Below, piece by piece: positions 30,784 through 39,887 of a stretch of 64,000 bases of DNA (within the stretch, counting starts at the first letter, position 1; each line of letters begins with the position of its first letter). Location of the stretch: the NCBI GenBank assembly GCA_020632755.1, contig JACKEY010000009.1, positions 124,001 to 188,000 of the forward strand. The letters are read 5' to 3'. Both the position numbers and the translations under genes were made by a program. Origin of the DNA: Alphaproteobacteria bacterium (GTDB lineage Bacteria; Myxococcota_A; UBA796; UBA2385). The notes below the pieces were generated by a model. The model saw only the letters and a program-made list of their open reading frames with translations, was not told the DNA's origin and did not search any database.

Positions 30784-33700
30784 ATGATTCCGAGCCTTCT
30801 CCTGTCGCTCGCCCTGGCCCCGGCCGCCACGGCCGCCGGCGTGCCGGCCGCCCCCTTCGAGCTCAAGCTCGAGGACTACGCCATCCAGACCGAGGACTAC
30901 CGGTTCCCCAGCGGGCTGCGCATCCTCTTCCAGGAAGACCACACCCAGCCCATCGTGTCGATCACCAACTGGTTCGACCGCGGCAGCATCTACGACGGCG
31001 AGAACGCCGCCGGCGAGAGCACCGAGGGTGTGGCCCACGCCGTCGAACACCTGGCCTTCCGCGCCAAGCACGGCGACCTGCCCAAGAACTGGGACGTCAT
31101 CAACCAGCTCGGCGGCGTGCTCAACGCGTCCACCAGCAAGGAGTGGACGAACTACATGACGGTCGCGCCGGTCGACGCCGCGATCCCGCTCATCCGGCTG
31201 GAAGCGCTGCGCATGCACGACGGCGTGGCCGGCGTCACCGCCGCCGACGTCGAAGCCGAGAAGTCCATCGTCCGCAACGAGCTGCGCATGGGCTACGAGA
31301 TGGGCGCCAACGGCTCGCCGGCGATCCGGACCGCCCTGCTGCACATCCCCAAGCTGCTGTTCCCCCCGGACCACCCCTACCAGAACAGCACCATCGGCAG
31401 CCACGAGACCGTGTCGCACATCGACCTGCCGACCGTGCAGCGCTTCGTGCGCGAGAACTACCGCCCCGAGTACAGCACCATCGCGGTCGTCGGCGACTTC
31501 GACCTGCAGGGCGGCAAGGGCATGGCGATGATCTTCCAGGCCTTCGAGGGGGTCGAGGACCTGCTGATGGCGCCCGAAGACGCCGCCGCCTACCAGAAGC
31601 TCACGACCTTCGACGAGCAGCAGCAGTTCCTGCAGAACTGGATCCCGAAGCTCACCGAATTCCTGAAGATGACCTACGAGACGCCGCCCACGCCGCGCGT
31701 GAACTGCGACGACCGGGCCGAGCCTCCGCCGCTCTACAGCAAGGAGATCATCAAGGTGCAGGGCATGGTGGACCACCCCACCGCCATCGTCGCCTGGTCC
31801 CTGCCCGGCGGCTACTGCGACGACGATCCCCAGAAGGAGATCGCCGCCCGCCTGCTCACCAACTACATCATCTACACGCTGGATCCCGAGTACGACCCGC
31901 TCTCCCAGGAACAGGAGATCGAGAACATCGGCTGCTTCGCCGACGTCGACAAGCGGGCCACCGTCGTCATGTGCATGGTCGAGAAGGGCGGGCTTGCGAA
32001 GTACCCGGCCGATCGCCTGGTGGACAAGGTCGCCGACGCCCTCTACCTGCAGTGGGCGCCCATCGAGCCCATCGTCAAGCGGTTCTACGACAACAACTTC
32101 GCCCAGGCGCGGCTGTCGTACATGAGCAGCGTGCTGAGCCAGACCGACAACGTCGCCAGCCTGTACGGTCGGTCCTTCTTCGTCAGCCAGCACGCCCACT
32201 ACACCGGCAGTGCGAGCTTCTTCTCGGACACCATCCAGTCGTACAACACCGTGCAGCTCGAGCCCGTGCGCGAGCTCGCCAAGAAGTACATCACCCGCGA
32301 CCGCATGGCCGCGATGATCATCGAGCCGATGGACGAAGAGGAGCGCGAGCGCCTCGAGGCCGGCTCGTCGGAGGCCGACCAGGAGAACGAGGTCAGCGGC
32401 GAGCACCGCGCCAAGGACGACAAGAGCCGCCAGCTCTTCGACACCGACGCGCTGACGCCGGAAGCGATCCGCGCCGTGACCGTGGTCCCCGACCGGGCCA
32501 AGATGCGCGAGCTGACCCTCGACAACGGGCTGCAGGTCGTGATCATGGACCACGGCGAGGCGCCGCTGGTCAAGGTCGGCCTGCAGGTCTACGGCGGCAA
32601 CGCGGACGCCCCGGCCTACGGCCTGGACAGCTTCGCGAACGCCCTGCACTCCACCGCCGTCCGCAGCCGCCAGGACCCCAGCACCAACCCCCTCGCCATC
32701 GCCGGCTACGTCGGCAAGGACAGCAACGAGGTCTACGCCAGCGGCTCGGCCGGCAACCTCGACGCCCTGCTGCACAAGATGCGCTGGCACGTCGAGGACT
32801 ACGACTGGGAGATGGCCGACAAGGCCCAGCAGATCAAGAGCTGGACCAACACCGCCAAGAGCGACGGCAAGGAACCCGAGACCTGGGCCAGCCGCCTGCG
32901 CACCGAGCGCCTGTTCCCCGGCTCGCCCTACGGCAACTGGATGTCGCCGGCCGACTACCAGGCCATGAAGGACTGGGGCCTCGACGACATCAAGGGCTGG
33001 CTGTTCACCAAGTGGCAGCCCGCCAACGCGACCCTGGTCGTCGTCGGCAAGCTCGGCGGTGAAGAAGGCGTGGACAACGCCGAGAAGCTGGTCCGCAAGT
33101 TCTTCGAGGACTGGAAGTACAAGGGCAACGGCACGCCGGGCCCGATCGGCGACCCGGCCAGGCCGACCGCCCAGCCCGACCGCCAGGTCCTGCTGTTCGA
33201 CAAGCCCATCGCCACGCAGTCCAAGGTCCAGCTGTCCTGCCAGCTCGACAAGCAGGGCGACCCCGATGACCCGGGCATCTCGGTCATCGGCGAGGCCCTG
33301 TCCTTCCTGGCCTTCGAGCGGCTGCGCGAAGAGAAGGGCCTGACCTACGGCGCCTACGCCTTCCCGCGTCGATACCGCGGCGACACGACCGAGCTGATCA
33401 TCGCCAGCGTCATCCAGAACAACGGCGCCGCCTACGGTGTGCAGACCATGTTCGACCTGGTGCGGGAAGCCGCCGACGGCGAGCTGGACGACGGGTTCAT
33501 CGCCACCAACAAGTGGAACGTGGCCCGCACCATGGTCAGCAGCCAGCAGTCCGGTGACCAGATGCTGTCCACCCTGCTGTCCCCGGGGCGGGACAACATG
33601 GACTACTTCGACAGCTACGCCCAGCACCTGGGCGACGTGGACGCCAAGCAGATCGGTCGCCTGATGCAGACCTGCAAGGGCCACGAGCTGGTCACGGTCG

Positions 33701-33873
33701 TCGGCCCGGTCGACAAGCTCAAGCCGCAGTTCGACGAAGCCAAGATCCCCTACGAGGTCGTGGACTGGGAAGCGCTCTACGAGTCCCAGCTGACCCCGAA
33801 GGAGGTCAAGTCCTACCGCAAGGCCAAGGCCAAGAAGGAAGCCGAGGACGCCAAGAAGAAGGACGAGACCTGA
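30784..33873 (+). CDS. Double-domain M16 zinc metalloprotease
   Basis: 1029 residues with a signal peptide (MIPSLLLSLALAPAATAAG), so secreted to the envelope. The inverted zinc motif HAVEH (H85, E88, H89) and a downstream glutamate in EKSIVRNEL identify pitrilysin-type M16. The second half, from about residue 570, repeats the fold without HxxEH (LDSFANALHSTA) and contains the conserved REEKGLTYGAYAF, as expected for the inactive half of a single-chain clamshell protease. The C-terminus is Lys/Glu-rich. GGAGGA precedes the ATG. It probably degrades peptides or processes envelope proteins. Confidence 0.92.
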   Translation: MIPSLLLSLALAPAATAAGVPAAPFELKLEDYAIQTEDYRFPSGLRILFQEDHTQPIVSITNWFDRGSIYDGENAAGESTEGVAHAVEHLAFRAKHGDLPKNWDVINQLGGVLNASTSKEWTNYMTVAPVDAAIPLIRLEALRMHDGVAGVTAADVEAEKSIVRNELRMGYEMGANGSPAIRTALLHIPKLLFPPDHPYQNSTIGSHETVSHIDLPTVQRFVRENYRPEYSTIAVVGDFDLQGGKGMAMIFQAFEGVEDLLMAPEDAAAYQKLTTFDEQQQFLQNWIPKLTEFLKMTYETPPTPRVNCDDRAEPPPLYSKEIIKVQGMVDHPTAIVAWSLPGGYCDDDPQKEIAARLLTNYIIYTLDPEYDPLSQEQEIENIGCFADVDKRATVVMCMVEKGGLAKYPADRLVDKVADALYLQWAPIEPIVKRFYDNNFAQARLSYMSSVLSQTDNVASLYGRSFFVSQHAHYTGSASFFSDTIQSYNTVQLEPVRELAKKYITRDRMAAMIIEPMDEEERERLEAGSSEADQENEVSGEHRAKDDKSRQLFDTDALTPEAIRAVTVVPDRAKMRELTLDNGLQVVIMDHGEAPLVKVGLQVYGGNADAPAYGLDSFANALHSTAVRSRQDPSTNPLAIAGYVGKDSNEVYASGSAGNLDALLHKMRWHVEDYDWEMADKAQQIKSWTNTAKSDGKEPETWASRLRTERLFPGSPYGNWMSPADYQAMKDWGLDDIKGWLFTKWQPANATLVVVGKLGGEEGVDNAEKLVRKFFEDWKYKGNGTPGPIGDPARPTAQPDRQVLLFDKPIATQSKVQLSCQLDKQGDPDDPGISVIGEALSFLAFERLREEKGLTYGAYAFPRRYRGDTTELIIASVIQNNGAAYGVQTMFDLVREAADGELDDGFIATNKWNVARTMVSSQQSGDQMLSTLLSPGRDNMDYFDSYAQHLGDVDAKQIGRLMQTCKGHELVTVVGPVDKLKPQFDEAKIPYEVVDWEALYESQLTPKEVKSYRKAKAKKEAEDAKKKDET

Positions 33874-33891
33874 GCGTCCGTCGGACCTGAC

Positions 33892-33927
33892 GCGCGGGCC
33901 CCGGGGAGACCTCCTCGGGGCCCGCGC
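33892..33927 (+). terminator. Strong hairpin after the M16 gene
   Basis: A 12-bp perfect GC stem (33892-33903 with 33916-33927), extendable to about 15 bp, with a six-base loop, starting 19 bases after the stop. There is no T-run, common in genomes this GC-rich. Confidence 0.6.
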
Positions 33928-33945
33928 TGCGTCTCGGCCCCTCGT

Positions 33946-33973
33946 TTGACCCGCCCGGCGGCGTGGCTACGCT
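33946..33973 (+). promoter_or_regulatory. Promoter giving a probable leaderless ABC transporter mRNA
   Basis: TTGACC (33946-33951), a 16-base spacer, then TACGCT (33968-33973). Transcription would begin near 33980, within a few bases of the GTG at 33983, which has no Shine-Dalgarno. This suggests leaderless initiation. Confidence 0.55.
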
Positions 33974-33982
33974 CCCCGCCAC

Positions 33983-35839
33983 GTGTCCCCTCCCCCCTCC
34001 CGACCCACCGGCCGCAAGCTGCGCATCCGCGAGATGCTCGGCGTGTTCCGCTACAGCCGCCGCGCGCTGTCGCTGGTCTGGCAGACCAGTGCGGGGCTGA
34101 GCGTCGCCTTCGGCGTGCTCACCCTGATCGCAGGCCTGCTGCCGGGCGGCATCGCGTGGGTCGGCAAGCTCATCGTCGACACCGTGGTCGCCCAGCGCGG
34201 CCCGGTGGCCAGCGTCCAGCGCCTGGTCGCCGGAGAGGACCTGGCCCCCGTGCTGTGGCTGGTGGCCGCCGAAGCCGGGCTGGTCGTGCTGATGGCCGCC
34301 AGCCAGAAGGGCATCGAGGTCGTGCAGTACCTGCTGCGCGCGCTGCTGGGCCATCGGGTCAACGTGATGATCCTGGACAAGGCGCTGACCCTGTCCCTGC
34401 GCCAGTTCGAGAACAGCGAGCTCTACGACCGGATGACCCAGGCCCGGCGCGAGGCCAGCAGCCGGCCCCTCGCGCTCGTGCGCAAGACCTTCGGCATCGC
34501 CCAGAACGCCATCAGCCTGATGACCTACGGCGCGCTGCTGGTCGCCTTCTCGCCGGCGGCCGTGCTCATCCTGGTGGTGGCCGCCGTGCCGGCCTTCGTG
34601 GCCGAGACCGTGTTCGCGGGAGAGGCCTTCCGGCTGTTCCGCTGGCGCTCGCCGGAGACCCGCCAGCAGATGTACCTCGAGACCGTGCTGGCCCGGGAGG
34701 ACTACGCCAAGGAGGTCCAGCTGTTCGGCCTGGGGCCGATGCTGCTCGACCGCTACCGGGCGATCTTCGACAAGGTGTTCGGCGAGGACCGCGACCTGAC
34801 CCTGCGGCGCGGCGCCTGGGGCTACGGGCTGTCGCTGCTGTCGACCCTCGCCTTCTACGGGACCTATGGGTGGATCGCGGTGGCCGCGGTGCGCGGCACC
34901 ATCAGCCTGGGCGAGATGACGATGTACGTCATGGTCTTCAAGCAGGGCCAGGCGGCGTTCAGCAGCATGCTGTCGAGCATCGGCGGCATGTACGAGGACA
35001 ACCTCTACCTGAGCAACCTCTACGACTACCTCGAGACCCCCGGCCAGCCGCTGCGGACGGGCGCCACCGAAGGCCCCGCCCCCGGCGACGGCATCCGGTT
35101 CGACGACGTGCGGTTCTCCTACCCGGGGGCCACCCGCCCGGCGCTGCACGACGTCAGCATGCACCTGCGGCCCGGCCGCAAGCTCGCGCTGGTCGGCGAG
35201 AACGGCAGCGGCAAGACCACCCTCATCAAGCTGCTCTGCGGGCTCTACGTGCCCGACAGCGGACGCATCACCCTGGACGGGCTGGACCTGCAGTCCTGGG
35301 ACGAAGCCACGCTGCGCCGGCGGATCGGCGTCATCTTCCAGGACTTCGTCCGCTACCAGATGCTGGTCGGCGAGAACATCGGCACCGGCGACGTCGACCG
35401 CCTGGACGACGAGACCGGCTGGCGGGACGCCGCCGACAAGGGCCTGGCCACGGACTTCATCGAGGGACTGCCCGCCGGCTTCCACACCCAGCTCGGCCGC
35501 TGGTTCCAGGACGGCCAGGAGCTGTCCGGCGGGCAGTGGCAGAAGATCGCGCTGTCCCGGGCCTTCATGCGGGACGGCGCGGACATCGTGGTCCTCGACG
35601 AGCCGACGGCCGCCATGGACGCAGAAGCCGAGGCCCGCATCTTCGACCACTTCCGCGAAGCCACCGCCCAGCAGATGGCCATCCTGATCAGCCACCGGTT
35701 CAGCACCGTGCGCATGGCGGACGAGATCGTGGTGCTGGCGGCAGGGGCCGTCGTGGAGCAGGGAAGCCACGAGCAATTGATGGCCGCCGACGGGCGCTAT
35801 GCCCACCTGTTCCGCCTGCAGGCCGCCGGCTACCAGTAG
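33983..35839 (+). CDS. ABC exporter, fused membrane and ATPase domains
   Basis: 618 residues, half-transporter that should work as a dimer. About six hydrophobic helices lie in residues 35-345. The nucleotide-binding domain has Walker A GENGSGKTT from G405, a Q-loop VIFQDFVRYQ, signature LSGGQ (514-518), Walker B IVVLDEPTAAMD and the H-switch ISHR. The substrate is unknown; lipid and peptide exporters share this build. The strong hairpin before it separates it from the M16 gene, and 107 bp separate it from the acidic-protein operon on the same strand, so shared transcription is possible. Confidence 0.92.
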   Translation: MSPPPSRPTGRKLRIREMLGVFRYSRRALSLVWQTSAGLSVAFGVLTLIAGLLPGGIAWVGKLIVDTVVAQRGPVASVQRLVAGEDLAPVLWLVAAEAGLVVLMAASQKGIEVVQYLLRALLGHRVNVMILDKALTLSLRQFENSELYDRMTQARREASSRPLALVRKTFGIAQNAISLMTYGALLVAFSPAAVLILVVAAVPAFVAETVFAGEAFRLFRWRSPETRQQMYLETVLAREDYAKEVQLFGLGPMLLDRYRAIFDKVFGEDRDLTLRRGAWGYGLSLLSTLAFYGTYGWIAVAAVRGTISLGEMTMYVMVFKQGQAAFSSMLSSIGGMYEDNLYLSNLYDYLETPGQPLRTGATEGPAPGDGIRFDDVRFSYPGATRPALHDVSMHLRPGRKLALVGENGSGKTTLIKLLCGLYVPDSGRITLDGLDLQSWDEATLRRRIGVIFQDFVRYQMLVGENIGTGDVDRLDDETGWRDAADKGLATDFIEGLPAGFHTQLGRWFQDGQELSGGQWQKIALSRAFMRDGADIVVLDEPTAAMDAEAEARIFDHFREATAQQMAILISHRFSTVRMADEIVVLAAGAVVEQGSHEQLMAADGRYAHLFRLQAAGYQ

Positions 35840-35946
35840 CTCCTCGTCGTGTTTTTCGGTAGGGGCTGGACCGATCGCGCGCGGCGGGGCATGCTCGGCG
35901 CCAACCCCCATCCCCCCCACCCGGACCACCGGACAGTGAGGACACC

Positions 35947-36339
35947 ATGAAGATTTCCGGCCGCCTCCGTGTCGCCGACCTGCTCGAGGAGTTCCCCGAG
36001 GTCGACGAGGTCTTCGAGAGCCACGACGTCGAGATCACCGACGAGCTGATGGACAAGACCCTCTCCGTGCTCTGCCGCACCGAAGGCATCGACTGGATCG
36101 ACCTGAAGGCCGATCTGCGCGAAGCCGTGGGCTGGGACGGCTCCGCCGAGTTCGACGACGAGGAGGAAGAGGAGGAAGAGGACTGGTACGAGGAGTCGGA
36201 AGAGGAAGAGGAGGAAGCCCAGAACGGCGACGACCTCGACCTGGGTGACGACGACCTCGACGACGACGACGACGACGACGAAGACGGCGAGGACGACGAC
36301 GAAGACGAGGACGAGGAACTCGACGACGACGACGACTGA
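35947..36339 (+). CDS. DUF1858-like protein with long acidic tail
   Basis: 130 residues. Residues about 1-65 (LRVADLLEEFPEVDEVFESHDVEI, LSVLCRTEGIDWIDLKADL) look like the DUF1858/ScdA-N-type helical domain but without its paired cysteines. From residue 68 the chain is almost wholly acidic: about 49 of the last 63 residues are Asp or Glu. GAGG precedes the ATG at 35947. It is followed on the same strand after 19 bp by the first of three coupled genes. It may be a carrier, chaperone-like or substrate protein for them; that is inference. An acidic tail alone is also compatible with a histone-like or calcium-binding role. Confidence 0.75.
   Translation: MKISGRLRVADLLEEFPEVDEVFESHDVEITDELMDKTLSVLCRTEGIDWIDLKADLREAVGWDGSAEFDDEEEEEEEDWYEESEEEEEEAQNGDDLDLGDDDLDDDDDDDEDGEDDDEDEDEELDDDDD
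36226..36339 (+). repeat. GAC-rich triplet tract
   Basis: A low-complexity run of GAC, GAG and GAA triplets encoding the Asp/Glu tail. It is prone to slippage, so the length may vary between strains. Confidence 0.75.
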
Positions 36340-36358
36340 GTCGCCGGAGGGACCCGCC

Positions 36359-37807
36359 ATGGCAGCCGAGCACGAGGCCCCAGCGCTGGTCCTGCCGGGC
36401 ACCTTCGACGAGGTGCGGCACTTCTACCCCAAGGTGCTCAACGCCAACCTGCATCCGATCCTGCGGTTCTTCCTGAGCCTGGGCAACGAGCGGTTGGCGG
36501 AGCGCTACTGTCACCTGCACCCGGAAGCGCGGCCCGAGGCGGTGCACGCGCTGCTGGCCGACACGCCCAAGCAGTTCCTGTGGGGCGGCGCCGACCTGTT
36601 CCCGGTCACGACCGACCAGGGCGTGCGTCGCATCACGGTCATCGAGACCAACTCCTGCCCGAGCGGACAGAAGTCCTTCCCTCGCACGGACGAGGTGACC
36701 GAGCAGGCCGGCTACCGGGTCCTGCTCGAGCACGCCTTCCTGCCGGTGCTGCGGCGGCGCGCCCTGCCACCCGGCGGGCTCGCCGTGCTCTACGACAAGA
36801 ACCCGATGGAGGCGTCGGGCTACGCGGCGGCGCTGGCCGAGCTCGCCGACGAGCCGGTGCACCTGGTCGGCTGCTACGACGAAGACCCCGACCCCAGCGT
36901 GCGGTTCACCGAAGAGCGGGTGCTCGAGGTGCGGGACGCCCAGGGCGAGTGGCACCCCATCCGGGCCGCCCTCCGCTACGTGACGCAGCGGCCGTGGAAC
37001 CGGATCCCGCCGATCACGCGCACCGCGATCTTCAACCCGGTGCTGGCCTGCCTGGCCGGCGGCCGCAACAAGCTGGTCGCCGCCAAGGCCTACGAGCTGC
37101 TCAACGCCGAGCTCGAGCAGGACGGCCTGAAGATCCGCGTGCCCGAGACCATCTGGGACGTGAGCCTGGACGAGGTGCCGCTGTGGGTCCGCCGGATGGG
37201 CGGCATCGCGGTGGTCAAGGACCCCTACAGCAACGCCGGACAGGGGGTGTTCACGATCACGAACGCGGCCGAGCTCGAAGCGTTCATGGAGCGCGAGCAC
37301 CGCTACGGCAAGTTCATCGTGCAGGCGCTGATCGGCAACGTCGGCTGGTCCAGCCGGAGCCGGGACGGCCGGCTGTACCACATCGGCACGATGCCCAACC
37401 GGCAGCACAAGATCTTCGTGGCCGACCTGCGGATGATGGTCGGCGGCGGCAACGAAGGTTTCTTCCCGGTCGCGGTCTACGCCCGGCGGGCCCGCAAGCC
37501 CCTCCCCCGCCGGCTCGAGCCCGGCGAGTCGTCCTGGGACGTGCTCGGCACCAACCTGAGCATCAAGGAAGCCGACGGCAGCTGGGCCAGCGAGACCGAC
37601 CGGCTGGTGCTGATGGACCAGCGTGACTTCAACCGCCTGGGGCTGGGCCTGGACGACCTGATCGAGGGCTACCTGCAGACCGTCATGGCGGTCACGGCCA
37701 TCGACCACATGTGCCAGCGGCTCATCAACAGCAAGGGCAAGTTCCGCCGCAAGCTGTTCGCCAGCCTGGACCCCGACCCCGCCCTGCTCGACGAGATCAC
37801 CGGATGA
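36359..37807 (+). CDS. ATP-grasp-like ligase, uncharacterised
   Basis: 482 residues. I do not recognise a named family, but the pattern suggests an ATP-grasp fold: a first domain with VIETNSCPSGQKSFP, then GGRNKLVAAKAYELL, a nucleotide-site stretch AVVKDPYSNAGQGVFTI, FIVQALIGNVGWSSRSRDG, and DLRMMVGGGNEGFFPVAVYARRA near the expected metal-binding segment. Such enzymes join a carboxylate to an amine or thiol using ATP. No signal peptide. GGAGG precedes the ATG; its stop overlaps the next start (ATGA). A second ATP-grasp ligase lies two genes on. Confidence 0.6.
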   Translation: MAAEHEAPALVLPGTFDEVRHFYPKVLNANLHPILRFFLSLGNERLAERYCHLHPEARPEAVHALLADTPKQFLWGGADLFPVTTDQGVRRITVIETNSCPSGQKSFPRTDEVTEQAGYRVLLEHAFLPVLRRRALPPGGLAVLYDKNPMEASGYAAALAELADEPVHLVGCYDEDPDPSVRFTEERVLEVRDAQGEWHPIRAALRYVTQRPWNRIPPITRTAIFNPVLACLAGGRNKLVAAKAYELLNAELEQDGLKIRVPETIWDVSLDEVPLWVRRMGGIAVVKDPYSNAGQGVFTITNAAELEAFMEREHRYGKFIVQALIGNVGWSSRSRDGRLYHIGTMPNRQHKIFVADLRMMVGGGNEGFFPVAVYARRARKPLPRRLEPGESSWDVLGTNLSIKEADGSWASETDRLVLMDQRDFNRLGLGLDDLIEGYLQTVMAVTAIDHMCQRLINSKGKFRRKLFASLDPDPALLDEITG

Positions 37808-38868
37808 GCACCCGCTCCCTCCCCGACGCCGCGCGCGTCGACGATCTCGACCTGGACAGCCTTCCGCCGGGCATCGTGCACCGGCTGCTCATCGGGCTGG
37901 TCGACGACCAGGTCGGCGGCCGCATCCGGGTGCCCGTGCTGGTCGCCCGCGGCGAGCGCCCCGGCCCCGTGGTCGGTCTGACCGCCGCCCTGCACGGCAA
38001 CGAGCTCAACGGCATCCCGGTCATCCACCGGCTGTTCGAGGGGCTGGACGTGGCCAACCTGCGGGGCACCGTGGCCGCGGTCGTGGTCGCCAACGTGCCC
38101 GGCTTCAAGCGCCGCCAGCGCACGTACATGGACGGGCTGGACCTGAACCACCACTTCCCCGGCAAGAAGGCCGGCAATGGCGGCCAGGCCTACGCCTGGA
38201 ACCTGGTCCACCGCGTCATCGACCGGTTCGACCTGCTCATCGACCTGCACACGGCGAGCGTGGGGCGGGTGAACTGCCTGTACGTGCGCGCCGATCTGAC
38301 CGATGCCCGCACGGCCGACATGGCCTGGCGCATCCGGCCCGACATCGTGCTGCACAACCCGGCCAACGACAAGACGCTGCGCGGCACGTCGATGGGCCGC
38401 GGGATCCCCGCGATCACGGTCGAGATCGGCAACCCCCAGCGCTTCCACCCCGAGTACATCCGCCACGCGGTCACCGGCATCCGCCGGGTGCTGGCGGCCC
38501 ACGACATCGTGCCGAAGCGCAAGCCGGGCGAGGGCCGGCCCCCGATCATCTGCAAGAGCTCGAAGTGGATGTACACCGACCGCGGCGGGCTGCTCGAGGT
38601 GCTGCCCGGCACGACGGACCGCGTGGAGAAGGGCGAGGTCGTGGCGCGGATGCGCGACATCTTCGGGGATCCGATCATCGAGTACAAGGCGCCCTTCGAC
38701 GGCGTGGTGATCGGCCACTCCGTCGATCCGGTGGCCGAGAGCGGCGCCCGGATCCTGCACCTGGGCGCCCTGGCCGACGGGGACGACCAGCGCCTGCTGA
38801 ACTGGCCCCACGAGATCCCGGCCCAGGCGCCCGAGCTCGAGCCGCGCCCGCTGTGGGAGACCCCCTGA
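37804..38868 (+). CDS. Succinylglutamate desuccinylase/aspartoacylase-type zinc hydrolase
   Basis: 354 residues of the M14-related AstE/AspA family. The zinc ligands are H64 and E67 in HGNE and H149 in DLHTAS; the catalytic glutamate is probably in ITVEIG. The C-terminal half (KSSKWMYTDRGGLLEVLPG, VEKGEVVARMRD, DPIIEYKAPFDGVVIG) is the biotinyl-lipoyl-like domain of this branch. It should remove an acyl or aminoacyl group from an amino acid or peptide. Starts inside the upstream stop and ends inside the downstream start, so all three are coupled. Confidence 0.88.
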   Translation: MSTRSLPDAARVDDLDLDSLPPGIVHRLLIGLVDDQVGGRIRVPVLVARGERPGPVVGLTAALHGNELNGIPVIHRLFEGLDVANLRGTVAAVVVANVPGFKRRQRTYMDGLDLNHHFPGKKAGNGGQAYAWNLVHRVIDRFDLLIDLHTASVGRVNCLYVRADLTDARTADMAWRIRPDIVLHNPANDKTLRGTSMGRGIPAITVEIGNPQRFHPEYIRHAVTGIRRVLAAHDIVPKRKPGEGRPPIICKSSKWMYTDRGGLLEVLPGTTDRVEKGEVVARMRDIFGDPIIEYKAPFDGVVIGHSVDPVAESGARILHLGALADGDDQRLLNWPHEIPAQAPELEPRPLWETP

Positions 38869-39863
38869 TGGCCGCGCCCAGCCCGCACCTCGACACGCTC
38901 ACCGTCGTGGTGAACCGCGTGGCCGACATCAAGGCCGAGCAGAGCACGACCGCGCTGGCCCTGCGCGCCTCCCAGGCCGGCCTGCAGGTCCGCCTGACCG
39001 ACGTGACCTCGCTGCGGGTCGACGTCGACGGCACCCCCCTCGCCCGGACCTGGGCCGCGCCCTCGACCGCCCCCGACGCCGGCACGTGGATGACGCAGGC
39101 CCGCGCCAGCCAGCCGACCGTCGCCCCCCTCGCCGGCCGGGTGCTGGTGCGCACGAACCCCGGACGCGATCCGGGCCGCGCCGCCGTGCACGACGCCGCC
39201 AGCGGCATCCTGGCCCTGGCCCGCGACCAGGGCGCGGTCGTCAAGAACGACCCCGACGGCATGCGGCGGGCCAACAGCAAGCTGTACCTGGCGCGGTTCC
39301 CGGCCTGGACCCGGCCCGAGACCTTCGTCAGCGCCGACCCGGACGCGCTGGCCGAGTGGGTGCGCGGGCGGGACGAGCCGTCGGTGCTCAAGCCCCTCGC
39401 CGGCACCCAGGGCACCGACGTGTTCCGGGTCACCCCCCAGGGCGACGGCAACCTGCGCCAGATCTGCCAGGTCGTCTGCCGCACTGGCTACGGCGTCGCC
39501 CAGGCCTTCGTGAAGCAGGCCCACGAAGGCGATGTGCGGCTGATCCTGCTCGACGGCGTGCTGCTCGAGGTCGAGGGGCAGCCGGCGGCCGTGCGCCGCG
39601 TGCCGGGTGCGGGCGAGTTCCGCAGCAACGTGGCCCAAGGCGGGCACGCCGTCCCCGGCGAGGTCCGGCCGCACTGGCGCCGCATCGTCGACGCCGTCGG
39701 CCCCCAGCTGCGGGCCGACGGGCTGTGGCTGGTGGGCCTGGACATCGTCGGCGACGTCATCGTCGAGGCGAACGTCGCGGCCCCCGGCGGCTTCGTCGAC
39801 GCCGAGGCCTTCTGCGGCGTCGACTTCACCGGCGCGGTGCTGCGGAGCCTGCTCGACCAGTAG
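38868..39863 (+). CDS. GshB/RimK-like ATP-grasp ligase
   Basis: 331 residues. It matches prokaryotic glutathione synthetase layout: DPDGMRRANSKLYLARFP (binding of the acceptor), SVLKPLAGTQGTDVFRV as the ATP-grasp lysine loop, GEFRSNVAQGGHAVPGE as the GshB-type R-x-N segment, and DIVGDVIVEANVAAPGG as the metal-binding end. It does not look like true GshB at the N-terminus and there is no gshA nearby, so it may ligate another amino acid. The ATG overlaps the previous stop (TGATG). Last gene of the operon. Confidence 0.82.
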   Translation: MAAPSPHLDTLTVVVNRVADIKAEQSTTALALRASQAGLQVRLTDVTSLRVDVDGTPLARTWAAPSTAPDAGTWMTQARASQPTVAPLAGRVLVRTNPGRDPGRAAVHDAASGILALARDQGAVVKNDPDGMRRANSKLYLARFPAWTRPETFVSADPDALAEWVRGRDEPSVLKPLAGTQGTDVFRVTPQGDGNLRQICQVVCRTGYGVAQAFVKQAHEGDVRLILLDGVLLEVEGQPAAVRRVPGAGEFRSNVAQGGHAVPGEVRPHWRRIVDAVGPQLRADGLWLVGLDIVGDVIVEANVAAPGGFVDAEAFCGVDFTGAVLRSLLDQ

Positions 39864-39866
39864 GCG

Positions 39867-39884
39867 GCAGGCTCCGCGGCCTGC
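39867..39884. terminator. Small hairpin between convergent operons
   Basis: A 6-bp stem gcaggc/gcctgc with a six-base loop in the 24-bp gap between the ATP-grasp operon and the convergent reductase. It could serve both strands. Confidence 0.35.
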
Positions 39885-39887
39885 GGG

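Noticed and set aside
35947..36339. Acidic protein as a graspetide-type RiPP precursor
   Set aside because: It lacks a recognisable leader or the Thr/Ser-rich core acceptor residues of microviridin-type peptides. It remains a possible partner of the ligases, but calling it a precursor is unsupported.
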